Assembly: GCA_001805105.1 (NCBI GenBank)
Contig: MHEE01000012.1
Span: forward strand, 266,750 to 312,070
Source: Nitrospirae bacterium GWF2_44_13
GTDB lineage: Bacteria > Nitrospirota > Thermodesulfovibrionia > Thermodesulfovibrionales > UBA1546
Reading direction: 5' to 3'
DNA length: 45,321 bases
Shown piece by piece: positions 25,262-33,462 of this stretch (positions are counted from its first letter, which is position 1; every line of letters starts with the position of its first letter). The notes under the pieces were generated by a model. That model did no database searches, was not told where the DNA came from, and was given only the letters and a program-made list of their open reading frames with translations. The translations under genes were made by a program, and so were the position numbers.

Positions 25262-25687
25262 TTACTTCCTGAACATCGTATGACATCTCACGCATAAACC
25301 GAGAAGCCTGTTAGTCTGTTTCTGGACTCTGCCTATATGATTTTTCTTCGCTGATTCCATGAGTATCTCCGCCTCTTTATGAAACCTGTTATCCAAACTG
25401 ACAAAAAGCTTGAAGCGTTCCTGATTTTTGGGAAGGGCTATTTTTTTGCCTTCCTTTATGGTTTTCTCAACCTCTTCTCTTACCCTATGCACATCTTCAA
25501 ATGCGGGAACAATTTTATCAAGCCGGTTTAATACAACAGCATCAATTGTTGTTTTAAAGGCTTTATCAAGGGCCACCATCTCTTTGATGATAAGATTTTG
25601 CGGCGCCTCTTTATCAGCGCCCAAGGTAATGCTGTTTGAGGACATGGCAAGGGTTAAAACAGCAAAAAAAATTATTCTCCTGCTCAT
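25262..25687 (-). CDS. Periplasmic c-type cytochrome, cytochrome c'-like helical protein
   Basis: A 141-residue secreted protein. ATG 25687 has GGAGGG just upstream and begins a signal peptide (RRIIFFAVLTLAMSSNSITLGA). The mature part is mainly helical and ends with a single haem site CVRCH five residues from the C-terminus. A C-terminal CxxCH on a four-helix-like body is the layout of cytochrome c' and related families. Electron partner unknown. It lies between the RNase J gene and uppP. Confidence 0.75.
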   Translation of the reverse strand: MSRRIIFFAVLTLAMSSNSITLGADKEAPQNLIIKEMVALDKAFKTTIDAVVLNRLDKIVPAFEDVHRVREEVEKTIKEGKKIALPKNQERFKLFVSLDNRFHKEAEILMESAKKNHIGRVQKQTNRLLGLCVRCHTMFRK

Positions 25688-25711
25688 AATTATCCCTCCT
25701 TCCAAATCTTT

Positions 25712-27367
25712 TTATATCTCAAATATTATCGGAACTATCATGGGGCTTTTCTCCATAGTATTTCTGAGATACTTCTTCAACACACTTCGTATCTTGGCCT
25801 TAACCAGAGACGGGTCTAACATTATCTCCTTGTCCAATACCTTCAGCGTCTCTGACACAAGGCTCCCGATATTATTAATGAGATCAGGAGCCGTATCTTC
25901 AAAGACAAAGCCTCTTGTGATTATGTCCGGCCCGGAAACAAGCCTGCCTGTAAGTTTTTCAACAGCAATCATCACAAGCACAATGCCGTCATATCCAAGC
26001 CTTCTCCTGTCGCGAAGAACCATGTCTTCAACATCTCCAACTCCCTTGCCGTCAATGAATATTCTGCCTGAACTGACCTTCCCGTTCTTTCTTGCCCCAT
26101 CATCTGCCATCTCAAGCCTCTCGCCGTTTTCAAGAATAAATATATTTTCTTTAGGGATGCCCACCTTCTCAGCCAGATTTGAATGATATACCAGGTGCCT
26201 GTACTCGCCGTGAACGGGTATGAAGTATTTTGGTTTCACCATATTAAGCATGAGTTTAAGTTCTTCCTTTGATGCATGCCCTGAGACGTGTATTTCTGAA
26301 ACCTTTTCATAAATGACATTTGCGCCTCGCTTGAAGAGATGGTTTATAATCCTTCCTATGGAGCGCTCATTTCCGGGGATCATCTTTGCTGAAAGTATTA
26401 CTGTATCTCCATGCTTGGCTTTTATATTTTTATGCTCATCGGTAGCTATCCTTGAAAGCACGCTCATGGGTTCGCCCTGACTGCCAGTTGTTATAATCAC
26501 TACCTCTCTGTCTTCAAGCTTTTTTAAATCCTCAAGCCTGAGCCAGGTCTCTCTCGGTATCCGGAGATAGCCGAGGTCCAGGGCAATCTGCGCATTGGAG
26601 ACAATACTCCTGCCGCAGAGAATTACTTTTCTGCCAAACTTTACTGCAACGTCAATCGCCTGCTGAATCCTGTGTATGTTTGAGGCAAAAGTCGCAATTA
26701 TTATCCTCCCGTGCGCCTTTGAGAAGATGTCCTCAAATGCACGGCTTACTTCCTTTTCGGAAAATGTAAATCCGCCTTTTTCAGCATTCGTGCTGTCAGA
26801 AAGCAGCAGGAGGGTGCCTTTCTCTCCATATTCGGAAAACTTGTGAAAATCCATCAATTGCCCGTCAACAGGCGTCGGGTCAAGTTTGAAATCTCCTGTA
26901 TGCACAATCTTTCCAAGAGGCGTATCTATTCCCAATCCAACACCATCAACAATACTGTGGGTCACGCGCACAAATTCTATTGAAAACACTCCAAGGTTCA
27001 CCACATCCCTCGGCTTTACAGAAATGAGTGTGGCATTTTCAAGAGAATGTTCTTTCAGTTTTTCTTTTACAAGCCCGAGTGTGAGCGGAGTGCCGTAGAT
27101 TGGCACATCTATCTCTTTTAAAAGAAAAGGAAGAGCGCCTGTGTGGTCTTCATGCCCGTGCGTGAGCACAACGCCTTTTATCTTATCCTTATTTTCGATG
27201 AGGTAAGAAAAATCCGGGATGACAAAATCAACGCCGAGCATGTCCTCTTCAGGGAACATCAGCCCGGCATCTACAATAATGAGGTCGTTTCCGTATTCCA
27301 TGACAGTCATGTTGAGGCCTATCTCCTCAACACCGCCGAGAGGGATAATAGAGAGGGTATTTACCAT
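25712..27367 (-). CDS. rnj: Ribonuclease J
   Basis: A 551-residue metallo-beta-lactamase/beta-CASP ribonuclease with endo- and 5'-3' exonuclease activity in RNA turnover. The zinc motif HGHEDHTG is at residues 70-77; beta-CASP elements include LLLLSDSTNAEKGGFTFSEK, TTGSQGEPMSVLSRIA and HVSGHASKEELKLML. The C-terminal dimerisation domain is present. It is directly downstream of rtcB (22 bp), placing two RNA-processing enzymes in one transcript. Confidence 0.96.
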   Translation of the reverse strand: MVNTLSIIPLGGVEEIGLNMTVMEYGNDLIIVDAGLMFPEEDMLGVDFVIPDFSYLIENKDKIKGVVLTHGHEDHTGALPFLLKEIDVPIYGTPLTLGLVKEKLKEHSLENATLISVKPRDVVNLGVFSIEFVRVTHSIVDGVGLGIDTPLGKIVHTGDFKLDPTPVDGQLMDFHKFSEYGEKGTLLLLSDSTNAEKGGFTFSEKEVSRAFEDIFSKAHGRIIIATFASNIHRIQQAIDVAVKFGRKVILCGRSIVSNAQIALDLGYLRIPRETWLRLEDLKKLEDREVVIITTGSQGEPMSVLSRIATDEHKNIKAKHGDTVILSAKMIPGNERSIGRIINHLFKRGANVIYEKVSEIHVSGHASKEELKLMLNMVKPKYFIPVHGEYRHLVYHSNLAEKVGIPKENIFILENGERLEMADDGARKNGKVSSGRIFIDGKGVGDVEDMVLRDRRRLGYDGIVLVMIAVEKLTGRLVSGPDIITRGFVFEDTAPDLINNIGSLVSETLKVLDKEIMLDPSLVKAKIRSVLKKYLRNTMEKSPMIVPIIFEI

Positions 27368-27389
27368 TGAGAACGATTATATCAGATTT

Positions 27390-28835
27390 TCATCCTTTAA
27401 TAACACCGAGGGGCCTTAATCTTGCAACCTTTTTTGATATTCCTGCCTTATGAACTACATCCACGACATTTGAAACATCTTTATACGCCTCTGACATCTC
27501 TTCGGCAAGCGTCTCTCTTCCTGCAGAGCGGACTATTATGCCTTTGTCTTCCATTTCCCTCCATATAGCCCGTCCCTTTGCCTTCTTTATTGCCTGATGC
27601 CTTGACATCACTCTTCCTGCGCCGTGACATGTTGAACCGAATGTTTCGCTCATCGCCTTTTCTGTCCCTATAAGTACAAACGATGCCCTTCCCATATCAC
27701 CGGGTATCAAGACAGGCTGGCCTATTTGTTTATACGCATCAGGCAAATCTGGATGACCCGGCGGGAAGGCCCGTGTTGCTCCTTTTCTGTGGACTACCAG
27801 TTTTTTCTTTCTGCCGTTAACAATATGTTCTTCCACTTTTGCGATATTATGCGCAACATCATATACCAGATTCATTCCGAGTTCCCTAGGTGTTGTACTG
27901 AAAAAACTAATAAACGCCTCTCTGGTCCAGTGCATTATGCACTGCCTGTTGGCCCAGGCATAATTTGCGGCAGCCCTCATCGCAGCAAGATAATCCTGCG
28001 CCTCAGGGCTATTGTACGGAGCGCAGGCAAGTTCCCTGTCAGGAAGTTCAATTTTGTATTTACTGACAGCCCTCTCCATAACTTCAAGGAAGTCGGTGCA
28101 TACCTGATGCCCGAATCCTCGCGAGCCTGTATGAATCATTACAGTAACCTGCCCTTCAAAAAGGCCGATTGCGTTAGCAGATTTTTCATCGTATATCTCA
28201 TCAACATACTGTATCTCAAGGAAATGATTTCCTGAACCGAGAGTGCCCTGCTGCGCCCTTCCCCTATCATAAGCCTTTTTGCTTATGAGGTCAGGGTCTG
28301 CGCCGTCAATGCATCCTCCTGACTCAATCCTTTCAAGGTCTGACATCTCTCCGTATCCCTCTTCCACAGCCCACCGCGCGCCATTCAGCATCAACCTTCT
28401 TTCGCTGTCAGGCGTAAGCCGTATCTTGCCCTTTGAACCGACTCCTGAAGGAATTTCATTATAAAGTATTCCGACAAGGTCTTTTAATTTCGGCGTAACA
28501 TCGTTCTTCATCAGGTTGGTTCTTAAGAGGCGCACACCGCAGTTTATGTCATAGCCCACGCCGCCCGGCGAGACTATCCCTTCATCCAGATCAAATGCAG
28601 CAACTCCGCCGATTGCAAACCCGTAACCTGAATGAATGTCCGGCATTGCCATAGACGCATTTACAATACCCGGAAGTGTCGCGACATTCGCAACCTGATC
28701 AATGGACTGGGATTCAAGGTCTTTTTCAAGGACTTCGTCAACATAAATTATCCCCTTAACCCTCATTCCGGGTTTATAATCAGCCGGAACTTCTATTTTT
28801 GTTTCATCAATTCGTTTAAGTTTTTCAGGAAGCAT
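27390..28835 (-). CDS. rtcB: RNA-splicing ligase RtcB
   Basis: A 481-residue GTP/Mn-dependent ligase joining 2',3'-cyclic phosphate or 3'-phosphate RNA ends to 5'-OH ends. The metal-binding Cys/His network is visible in SPGGVGYDINCGVR and LGSGNHFLEIQ, plus IHTGSRGFGHQV. The guanylylation region near the C-terminus reads GSTCHGAGRVMSR. Its activator archease is encoded at 29718-30140, separated from rtcB only by a toxin-antitoxin pair. Confidence 0.97.
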   Translation of the reverse strand: MLPEKLKRIDETKIEVPADYKPGMRVKGIIYVDEVLEKDLESQSIDQVANVATLPGIVNASMAMPDIHSGYGFAIGGVAAFDLDEGIVSPGGVGYDINCGVRLLRTNLMKNDVTPKLKDLVGILYNEIPSGVGSKGKIRLTPDSERRLMLNGARWAVEEGYGEMSDLERIESGGCIDGADPDLISKKAYDRGRAQQGTLGSGNHFLEIQYVDEIYDEKSANAIGLFEGQVTVMIHTGSRGFGHQVCTDFLEVMERAVSKYKIELPDRELACAPYNSPEAQDYLAAMRAAANYAWANRQCIMHWTREAFISFFSTTPRELGMNLVYDVAHNIAKVEEHIVNGRKKKLVVHRKGATRAFPPGHPDLPDAYKQIGQPVLIPGDMGRASFVLIGTEKAMSETFGSTCHGAGRVMSRHQAIKKAKGRAIWREMEDKGIIVRSAGRETLAEEMSEAYKDVSNVVDVVHKAGISKKVARLRPLGVIKG

Positions 28836-28874
28836 AAAATCAGTATCCTCCGGACAAGAAGGTTCTTTTATAAA

Positions 28875-29300
28875 TTATTCTTTTACGCGTCTTTTCTGTT
28901 TTTTGTAAAACATCAAGAACTCTTTTGGAGAAAAGACCTTAATTCCCAAGCATAGTTCAGCAGGAAAATGCTTTTGATTTCCCGTGACAAGGCATACAGC
29001 ATGGCTTGCAATGGCTGTTTCAAGGAATGGCTCGTCGTCAGAATCAGGAAGCGAATTGGCCAAAGGAGAAGGCGCTGCGGTCTGTCCGCGATACTCAATA
29101 TAGTCAAGAAGTGTATTTACCTTTTCTTCTTCAAACTTAAACTTAGGCCGGCGCATAACTTCATTATACTCCGAAAAAATACGCGCATCAAAAGAAAGCG
29201 TCAGTTCGCCGGATGAAACCATGCGGACGATTTCTCCGCAAACCCCGAACGGCGACAAAAGACCGGCAACGATAACATTGGTGTCAAGCACAATGTTCAT
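28875..29300 (-). CDS. PIN-domain toxin (putative toxin-antitoxin PIN family)
   Basis: A 141-residue PIN ribonuclease of the group annotated as putative TA-system toxin. It carries the acidic active-site residues in VLDTNVIVAGLL (Asp6), DSDDEPFLETA and VTGNQKHF. Its ATG overlaps the antitoxin stop by 4 bp. It lies between archease and rtcB, and its stop codon is 39 bp before the rtcB start, so rtcB may be partly driven by the toxin-antitoxin promoter. Confidence 0.88.
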   Translation of the reverse strand: MNIVLDTNVIVAGLLSPFGVCGEIVRMVSSGELTLSFDARIFSEYNEVMRRPKFKFEEEKVNTLLDYIEYRGQTAAPSPLANSLPDSDDEPFLETAIASHAVCLVTGNQKHFPAELCLGIKVFSPKEFLMFYKKQKRRVKE

Positions 29301-29584
29301 CGCGAGCGCTTTTTACGGACAGCTTTTATCTCAGCGTTAATCTCAGCCAGTGAAATCTTGTCGGTTCCCTGCTCTACGGAACTGCGCTGAAGAGAGACAA
29401 CCGCTTCAACTGCGCGTGACTGACGAAATGCCGATAGCGATTCCTCAAGGTTTTTTTCGGTTATTGCCGCAAGGATGGCTATGGGCCGTCCATTGCTTGT
29501 AACAACCATCTCCCTTTCTCCGGGAAGCTCTTTCCATATCTGCGCTGATTTGCCTCTTAAATCCCGAACGCTCAAAAATTTCAT
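29297..29584 (-). CDS. Phd/YefM-family antitoxin
   Basis: A 95-residue antitoxin. ATG 29584 is chosen for its GGAGGAC site and the family start MKFLSVRDLRGKSAQIWKEL, then VVTSNGRPIAILAAITEKN. The C-terminal part is basic. It pairs with the overlapping PIN toxin; Phd-type antitoxins usually partner Doc or RelE-like toxins, but PIN partners are also known. Expression is probably autoregulated from 29598-29640. Confidence 0.88.
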   Translation of the reverse strand: MKFLSVRDLRGKSAQIWKELPGEREMVVTSNGRPIAILAAITEKNLEESLSAFRQSRAVEAVVSLQRSSVEQGTDKISLAEINAEIKAVRKKRSR

Positions 29585-29597
29585 AGCCTTGTCCTCC

Positions 29598-29640
29598 ATT
29601 TGTGTATTATATTATGTACACAAATGTCACCCGATGTCAA
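29598..29640 (-). promoter_or_regulatory. Promoter with 28-bp operator palindrome for the Phd-PIN operon
   Basis: On the minus strand TTGACA (29640-29635), 18-bp spacer, CATAAT (29616-29611). The -10 lies in the middle of a perfect palindrome, ATTTGTGTA-N10-TACACAAAT (29598-29625). This arrangement fits repression by the antitoxin or toxin-antitoxin complex. Confidence 0.7.
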
Positions 29641-29717
29641 ATTGATTTTATGTGTATGCCTGAAATAATCGGCGCAGAGAAACGGAGTCAGCACGGGGGG
29701 GGGTTATCATGTCTTTG

Positions 29718-30140
29718 TCAGATATCAAAAATAATATCTGCCTGCCAAACATCCCCTGCCTTCTCTACCTTCAGTCTATGATATGTCGCTGCCTTTATCA
29801 ATAACTTTCTCTCATGCCTTTCAGTATCAAATTCCTCTCCTCTTATCTCTGCCTTTAAAGCTGAAGGCTGAATGCTGAAAGCTGATATCGTTATATCCTT
29901 GCCGATAAAATTATATGTGTCAAATTGAAATACAAGTTCATTCAGCCATGAAACGAGAAGCCCTTCAAGGGAATTGCTTTCCACGGAAATGCTGATGTTC
30001 TTATCCGCTTTAACACCCTCAAGGTCCGTTATCAAACTGTACATTCCAATGGCGGAGTTTTTAAAGACCTCTTCAATGCTTTTGCCGAAAGCCCTTATAC
30101 CTACATCGCCTGATATGTCTATAATGTCAAATATTTTCAC
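29718..30140 (-). CDS. Archease, RtcB activator
   Basis: A 140-residue archease-family protein that promotes RtcB guanylylation and multiple turnover. The N-terminal DISGDVGIRAFG corresponds to the conserved D-x-x-x-D-V-G-I metal site, and the C-terminus has GEEFDTERHERKLLIKAATY followed by HRLKVEK and a final WQADIIFDI. The ATG overlaps the rsmA stop by 4 bp. A four-unit heptad repeat (29860-29887) encodes FSIQPSALK in a central strand/linker. Presence with rtcB in one neighbourhood supports the function. Confidence 0.92.
   Translation of the reverse strand: MKIFDIIDISGDVGIRAFGKSIEEVFKNSAIGMYSLITDLEGVKADKNISISVESNSLEGLLVSWLNELVFQFDTYNFIGKDITISAFSIQPSALKAEIRGEEFDTERHERKLLIKAATYHRLKVEKAGDVWQADIIFDI
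29860..29887. repeat. Four-unit heptad repeat inside the archease gene
   Basis: GCTGAAG, GCTGAAT, GCTGAAA and GCTGATA follow at exact 7-bp spacing. The run is translated in frame on the minus strand. No inverted arm is seen. Confidence 0.6.
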
Positions 30141-30898
30141 AGCACATCCGCCAGTCTTGCAAATTCCTCAATGCTCAAGGTGCCCGGCCTTCTCGTCGGG
30201 TCAATCCCGGCACTGATAATCTTCTCCTTTATATCAGGAGATACTGACTTCAGCGAATTTGCAAGCGTCTTTCTCCTCTGTGTAAAAGCGGTCTTGACCA
30301 CCCTGAAAAAAAACTTCTCATCCCTAACACTGACGAGAGGCGATTTTCTGATTTTTAGATGAATGACGGCAGAATCAACCTTTGGCACAGGCCTGAACGC
30401 ACCTTTAGGAATTATAAACTTTAATTCCGGAACAGCATAATACTGAATCATGATAGAAAGAACGCCATAGTCTTTAGTGTCAGGTTGAGCTGCTATTCTC
30501 TTTGCAACCTCTTTCTGGACAGTGAGCGTCATGGATATGAGATTCCCCCTGCTCTCAATAAGCCTGAATATTATCGGAGTAGTGATGTAATAAGGGATGT
30601 TTGCAACTACCTTGAATTCAGGAAGGCCTTCATAGGGATATCTGAGCGCATTTCCACAGTCAAACTCAACATTCCCGTACTCGTTAAATTCGGTCTTGAG
30701 TTTTTCGCAAAGTTCCCTGTCAAGTTCTATTGCTATAACTTTTTTTGCCTTCTCTGCAAGCAGCGCTGTAAGACTGCCGTGGCCGGGCCCTATCTCAACA
30801 ACAGTATCTTCGGATGATATCTCTGATACCTGCACAATCTTCCTGAGTATGGAAGGGTCATAAAGAAAATTCTGGCCAAGGTGTTTTTTCGGTTTCAT
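30137..30898 (-). CDS. rsmA: 16S rRNA (adenine1518/1519-N6)-dimethyltransferase
   Basis: A 253-residue KsgA/RsmA methyltransferase acting late in 30S assembly. It opens with KPKKHLGQNFLYDPSILRKI, has the SAM-binding VEIGPGHGSLT (about 35-45), the catalytic NIPYYITTPIIFR and the KTAFTQRRKTLANSL segment of the C-terminal domain. Complete length. It is followed by archease with a 4-bp overlap, joining rRNA modification to RNA ligation. Confidence 0.97.
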   Translation of the reverse strand: MKPKKHLGQNFLYDPSILRKIVQVSEISSEDTVVEIGPGHGSLTALLAEKAKKVIAIELDRELCEKLKTEFNEYGNVEFDCGNALRYPYEGLPEFKVVANIPYYITTPIIFRLIESRGNLISMTLTVQKEVAKRIAAQPDTKDYGVLSIMIQYYAVPELKFIIPKGAFRPVPKVDSAVIHLKIRKSPLVSVRDEKFFFRVVKTAFTQRRKTLANSLKSVSPDIKEKIISAGIDPTRRPGTLSIEEFARLADVL

Positions 30899-30928
30899 GG
30901 TTTAATTATACCAGAAGAATTTTTGGGC

Positions 30929-31780
30929 TTACCTGACATAAACCCCGTAAATACTGTATATAAAATGTCCTTTGACAGTGAGTTCTTCCTCTTTCCAGTC
31001 CTCAGGCAGAGGCCAGTAAGGCGCTGCATTTTTAAGCGCCTTCATAGCTGCTTCATCAAGGCTTCTGTGTCCTGAGGTCCTGACGAGTTCCACCTTGCTT
31101 AGGCTCCCGTTCTTTTTAATCGTAAAACTTAGATAGAGGTCTCCGTAAATCCCCCTCATTGCCGCATCAGAAGGATACTGCCATATGCCTTCAATCTTAT
31201 CTTTAAGCCTCATCATATAGCCGTCATATTTAAATCCCTTAACATCAAATGAGATACTGCTCTTTTCCTGCTGTCCCTCTGTCTTCTTCGCTATTTTCGC
31301 CCCTGCCTCTTTGGCGTCTTGTCTTGGAGAAAAACCCTTCCCTTGCTGGGCAATATTATCTATAGTCTCTCTTTTAAGCGGAAAACCTCCGCCTCCCGTG
31401 CCCGGCGGTATGCCTGATTGCGAAGTTTTTAAATCCTCAGACCCCTGACTCATTGAGCCTGAAGGCGCTGTTGCAACTGCAGGGGATTCCTGGCTTTTAG
31501 CGCTCTGCGGGCTCTTTGAAGCGCTGGATTTAGCAGAAGGAACAGAAGGCTTCTTCAAGGAGCGCGGCAGGGATGCGGCCTTTGCCTGCACAGGCGGCAC
31601 TATGACTTTCGGGCTTTTATGCGTTGCGTCCCCGCCCTCCAGCCCTACGTCCTCTGCTGTAACAAGCCTCGCAAAGAACGGCTTGCCCTTTTGTTTTTTG
31701 GCAGCAGGCGCGATAAAGAGAAGAGACATTGCAAGCAGGTGAATTATCAGAGAGTATGATATGAATCTTTTCTGTATCAA
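30929..31780 (-). CDS. TonB-type energy transducer / TonB C-terminal domain protein
   Basis: A 283-residue protein with one N-terminal membrane helix (about residues 7-25), a long Pro/Ser/Lys/Ala-rich periplasmic linker (70-140) and a TonB C-terminal domain (about 200-283: FTIKKNGSLSKVELVRTSGH, then ALKNAAPYWPLPEDW). It would couple the proton-motive force to outer-membrane receptors, but no exbB/exbD or receptor gene is adjacent. The start appears to be TTG at 31780, with only a weak ribosome site, close behind the preceding stop. Confidence 0.8.
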   Translation of the reverse strand: MIQKRFISYSLIIHLLAMSLLFIAPAAKKQKGKPFFARLVTAEDVGLEGGDATHKSPKVIVPPVQAKAASLPRSLKKPSVPSAKSSASKSPQSAKSQESPAVATAPSGSMSQGSEDLKTSQSGIPPGTGGGGFPLKRETIDNIAQQGKGFSPRQDAKEAGAKIAKKTEGQQEKSSISFDVKGFKYDGYMMRLKDKIEGIWQYPSDAAMRGIYGDLYLSFTIKKNGSLSKVELVRTSGHRSLDEAAMKALKNAAPYWPLPEDWKEEELTVKGHFIYSIYGVYVR

Positions 31781-31781
31781 C

Positions 31782-32876
31782 TTAAGTTAGGGCTTTTCTG
31801 AAAAAATTTGCAAAAGAGATTAGCTTTCTTCCATCAGAAGACTTTTCAAGCCAGAGCCTCATTGTAGCTGCCTGAATCTCCTGTCTTCTGTAGAGAGAAA
31901 CAAGTTTCTCGGCAGAATTGTCATCCCTCAGAAAATAATCGCAGAGCTTCCGCATTATCAGGAATCTGCTGTTAAACCTCTTGCGCCACAGCTTCTTATA
32001 ATCAGAGGGTTTTCCCGCTATTATTGCCATCGCTGCAAACTCCCCAGCCTTCATCGCATAGTATATCCCTTCATAAGTCAACGGCATCACCTGCCCTGCC
32101 GCATCGCCTATAAAGAGTATGTTATCTTTATTATATAACTCTCCGCTCCATAATGGCACCTTGTACATCCTTGTTGCAGTACTGTCAGCATTCAAACCCC
32201 TTCTTACAAAGAATGCCTTGAGCATGCCTTTCAGCTCCCCGGGGTCAGAACTGCCGGTGCCTGCTGATATACCTTCAGCCTCAGGAAATATCCATGAATA
32301 TGACTTGCGGGCATGTGATTCGCCAAACCAGAACTCACATATATCGGCATTGTCTTTTTTTATCTTCGTGGTGAGCGTATATACGGCAAAAGGCAGCTTC
32401 AACCCAAGCGCAAGTCTTACCCTTGAATTCACGCCATCAGCAGCTATAAGGTAGTCAGTTCTTATCTGCTCTTCCTTGCCGTTAATATTTACCAGCGCAG
32501 TTATCTGTTTGCCCTTCTCCGCAAAATGACTGAACTCAGCCTCCATTAACTGCGCCCCTTTAACTTTTGCGTCTTCCCTCAATAGAGAATCAAACTCACC
32601 CCTTTTGACTATGGCAATAAAACCGCCCTCAAGCCTGATATCAACTGCGTTATTCAGAGGAGATACCAACTTTATATTTTTGACGTCTTTTTTGATAATA
32701 TTTCTGGGTATGCCTAATTCATCAAAGGCAGTATCAGGAATTCCACCGCCGCAGGGTTTGACAAAAGAAAAATTCCTTTCAAGCAGGATTGTGTCTATTC
32801 CTTCTTTTGCAAGAAAACGGGCTGCTGTTGAACCTGCAGGCCCTCCGCCTACTACAAGAACCTTAGTCCTGAACAT
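31782..32876 (-). CDS. Geranylgeranyl-reductase-family FAD oxidoreductase
   Basis: A 364-residue flavoprotein. The ATG at 32876 begins FRTKVLVVGGGPAGSTAARF; the frame continues upstream only into the heptad repeat and is not conserved. The family marks are the FAD motif GGGPAG (10-15), CGGGIPDTAF and the second FAD motif FIGDAAGQVMPLTYEGIYYA. Members reduce prenyl double bonds of quinones, archaeol or bacteriochlorophyll side chains; the substrate here is unknown. No clear ribosome site precedes the ATG because the repeat abuts it. Confidence 0.87.
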   Translation of the reverse strand: MFRTKVLVVGGGPAGSTAARFLAKEGIDTILLERNFSFVKPCGGGIPDTAFDELGIPRNIIKKDVKNIKLVSPLNNAVDIRLEGGFIAIVKRGEFDSLLREDAKVKGAQLMEAEFSHFAEKGKQITALVNINGKEEQIRTDYLIAADGVNSRVRLALGLKLPFAVYTLTTKIKKDNADICEFWFGESHARKSYSWIFPEAEGISAGTGSSDPGELKGMLKAFFVRRGLNADSTATRMYKVPLWSGELYNKDNILFIGDAAGQVMPLTYEGIYYAMKAGEFAAMAIIAGKPSDYKKLWRKRFNSRFLIMRKLCDYFLRDDNSAEKLVSLYRRQEIQAATMRLWLEKSSDGRKLISFANFFRKALT

Positions 32877-32881
32877 AATAA

Positions 32882-32954
32882 GATAGAAGATGCATGATAC
32901 ATGATGCACGATTCATATTTTTTATCCTGTATCTTGCATCCTGCATCTTGTATC
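32882..32954. repeat. Inverted heptad-repeat element between the JAMM gene and the flavoprotein gene
   Basis: Left arm: five units GATAGAA, GATGCAT, GATACAT, GATGCAC, GATTCAT (32882-32916). Right arm: four units CTGTATC, TTGCATC, CTGCATC, TTGTATC (32927-32954), the inverse complement of the same unit. A 10-bp A/T loop separates them, so a long imperfect hairpin can form. It is the clearest intergenic member of the class. Confidence 0.75.
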
Positions 32955-32955
32955 C

Positions 32956-33462
32956 TTAAAATCCGGGCGGGAATGGGCAGTGAATCCTTGCCCTTTTTAT
33001 TCCTGAAGCGCCGCCAAGGAAATACGCGGCTATCTTAAAAAAGAATTCTCCGACAGAGCCTGATATTGTGCCGTCCCTGTTTTCACCCCAGTTAAGGGTT
33101 TTTTCATTGTTGTTTATAGCGATTATCAGATATACCTGTCCATTTTTCATCTCTTTGATGTCTTCGTCGCTTGGTATAGGAAGCCCCTTTGTCACACCGA
33201 ACTGGGTATGAGAATGAAAGTCGCCTACTATCTGAAGCCTGTCAAACTTCTCTAATATGGGCTCTATCTTCTTATGATTCTTGTGCTGGAAGGTAACTCC
33301 TTTATGCTTCCTTCTTGCAGTCTGAAAACTGAATGCATGTTCAATTATAAATCTGCCCTCAGGTTTATAACCCAGAAGAATGCCCAGGCTCTCCCTCTTG
33401 TACACCTCGGCAGAGCTTAATAAAAGGTCTATGAAGGCATTCTCGGATAAATAAACCCTCAT
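32956..33462 (-). CDS. JAMM/MPN-type (Mov34) metalloprotease-like protein
   Basis: A 168-residue protein with the full JAMM zinc signature: Glu24 in ESLGILLG, His83 and His85 in GDFHSHT, and Ser98-x-x-Asp101 in PSDED. Spacing between the His pair and Ser is a little longer than usual. Prokaryotic relatives cleave ubiquitin-like or sulfur-carrier tails, or act in other isopeptide hydrolysis, but no ubiquitin-like gene is adjacent. The start overlaps the uspA stop by 4 bp, last of coaX-galT-uspA-JAMM. Confidence 0.85.
   Translation of the reverse strand: MRVYLSENAFIDLLLSSAEVYKRESLGILLGYKPEGRFIIEHAFSFQTARRKHKGVTFQHKNHKKIEPILEKFDRLQIVGDFHSHTQFGVTKGLPIPSDEDIKEMKNGQVYLIIAINNNEKTLNWGENRDGTISGSVGEFFFKIAAYFLGGASGIKRARIHCPFPPGF

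Noticed and set aside
29695-29703. Run of nine G near the archease 3' end, possible phase-variable tract
   Set aside because: It lies outside coding sequence and promoters. Homopolymers of this length are also prone to sequencing error.
31782-32909. Longer geranylgeranyl-reductase-like protein starting at 32909
   Set aside because: The extra 11 residues are translated from the heptad repeat; the conserved start is at 32876.
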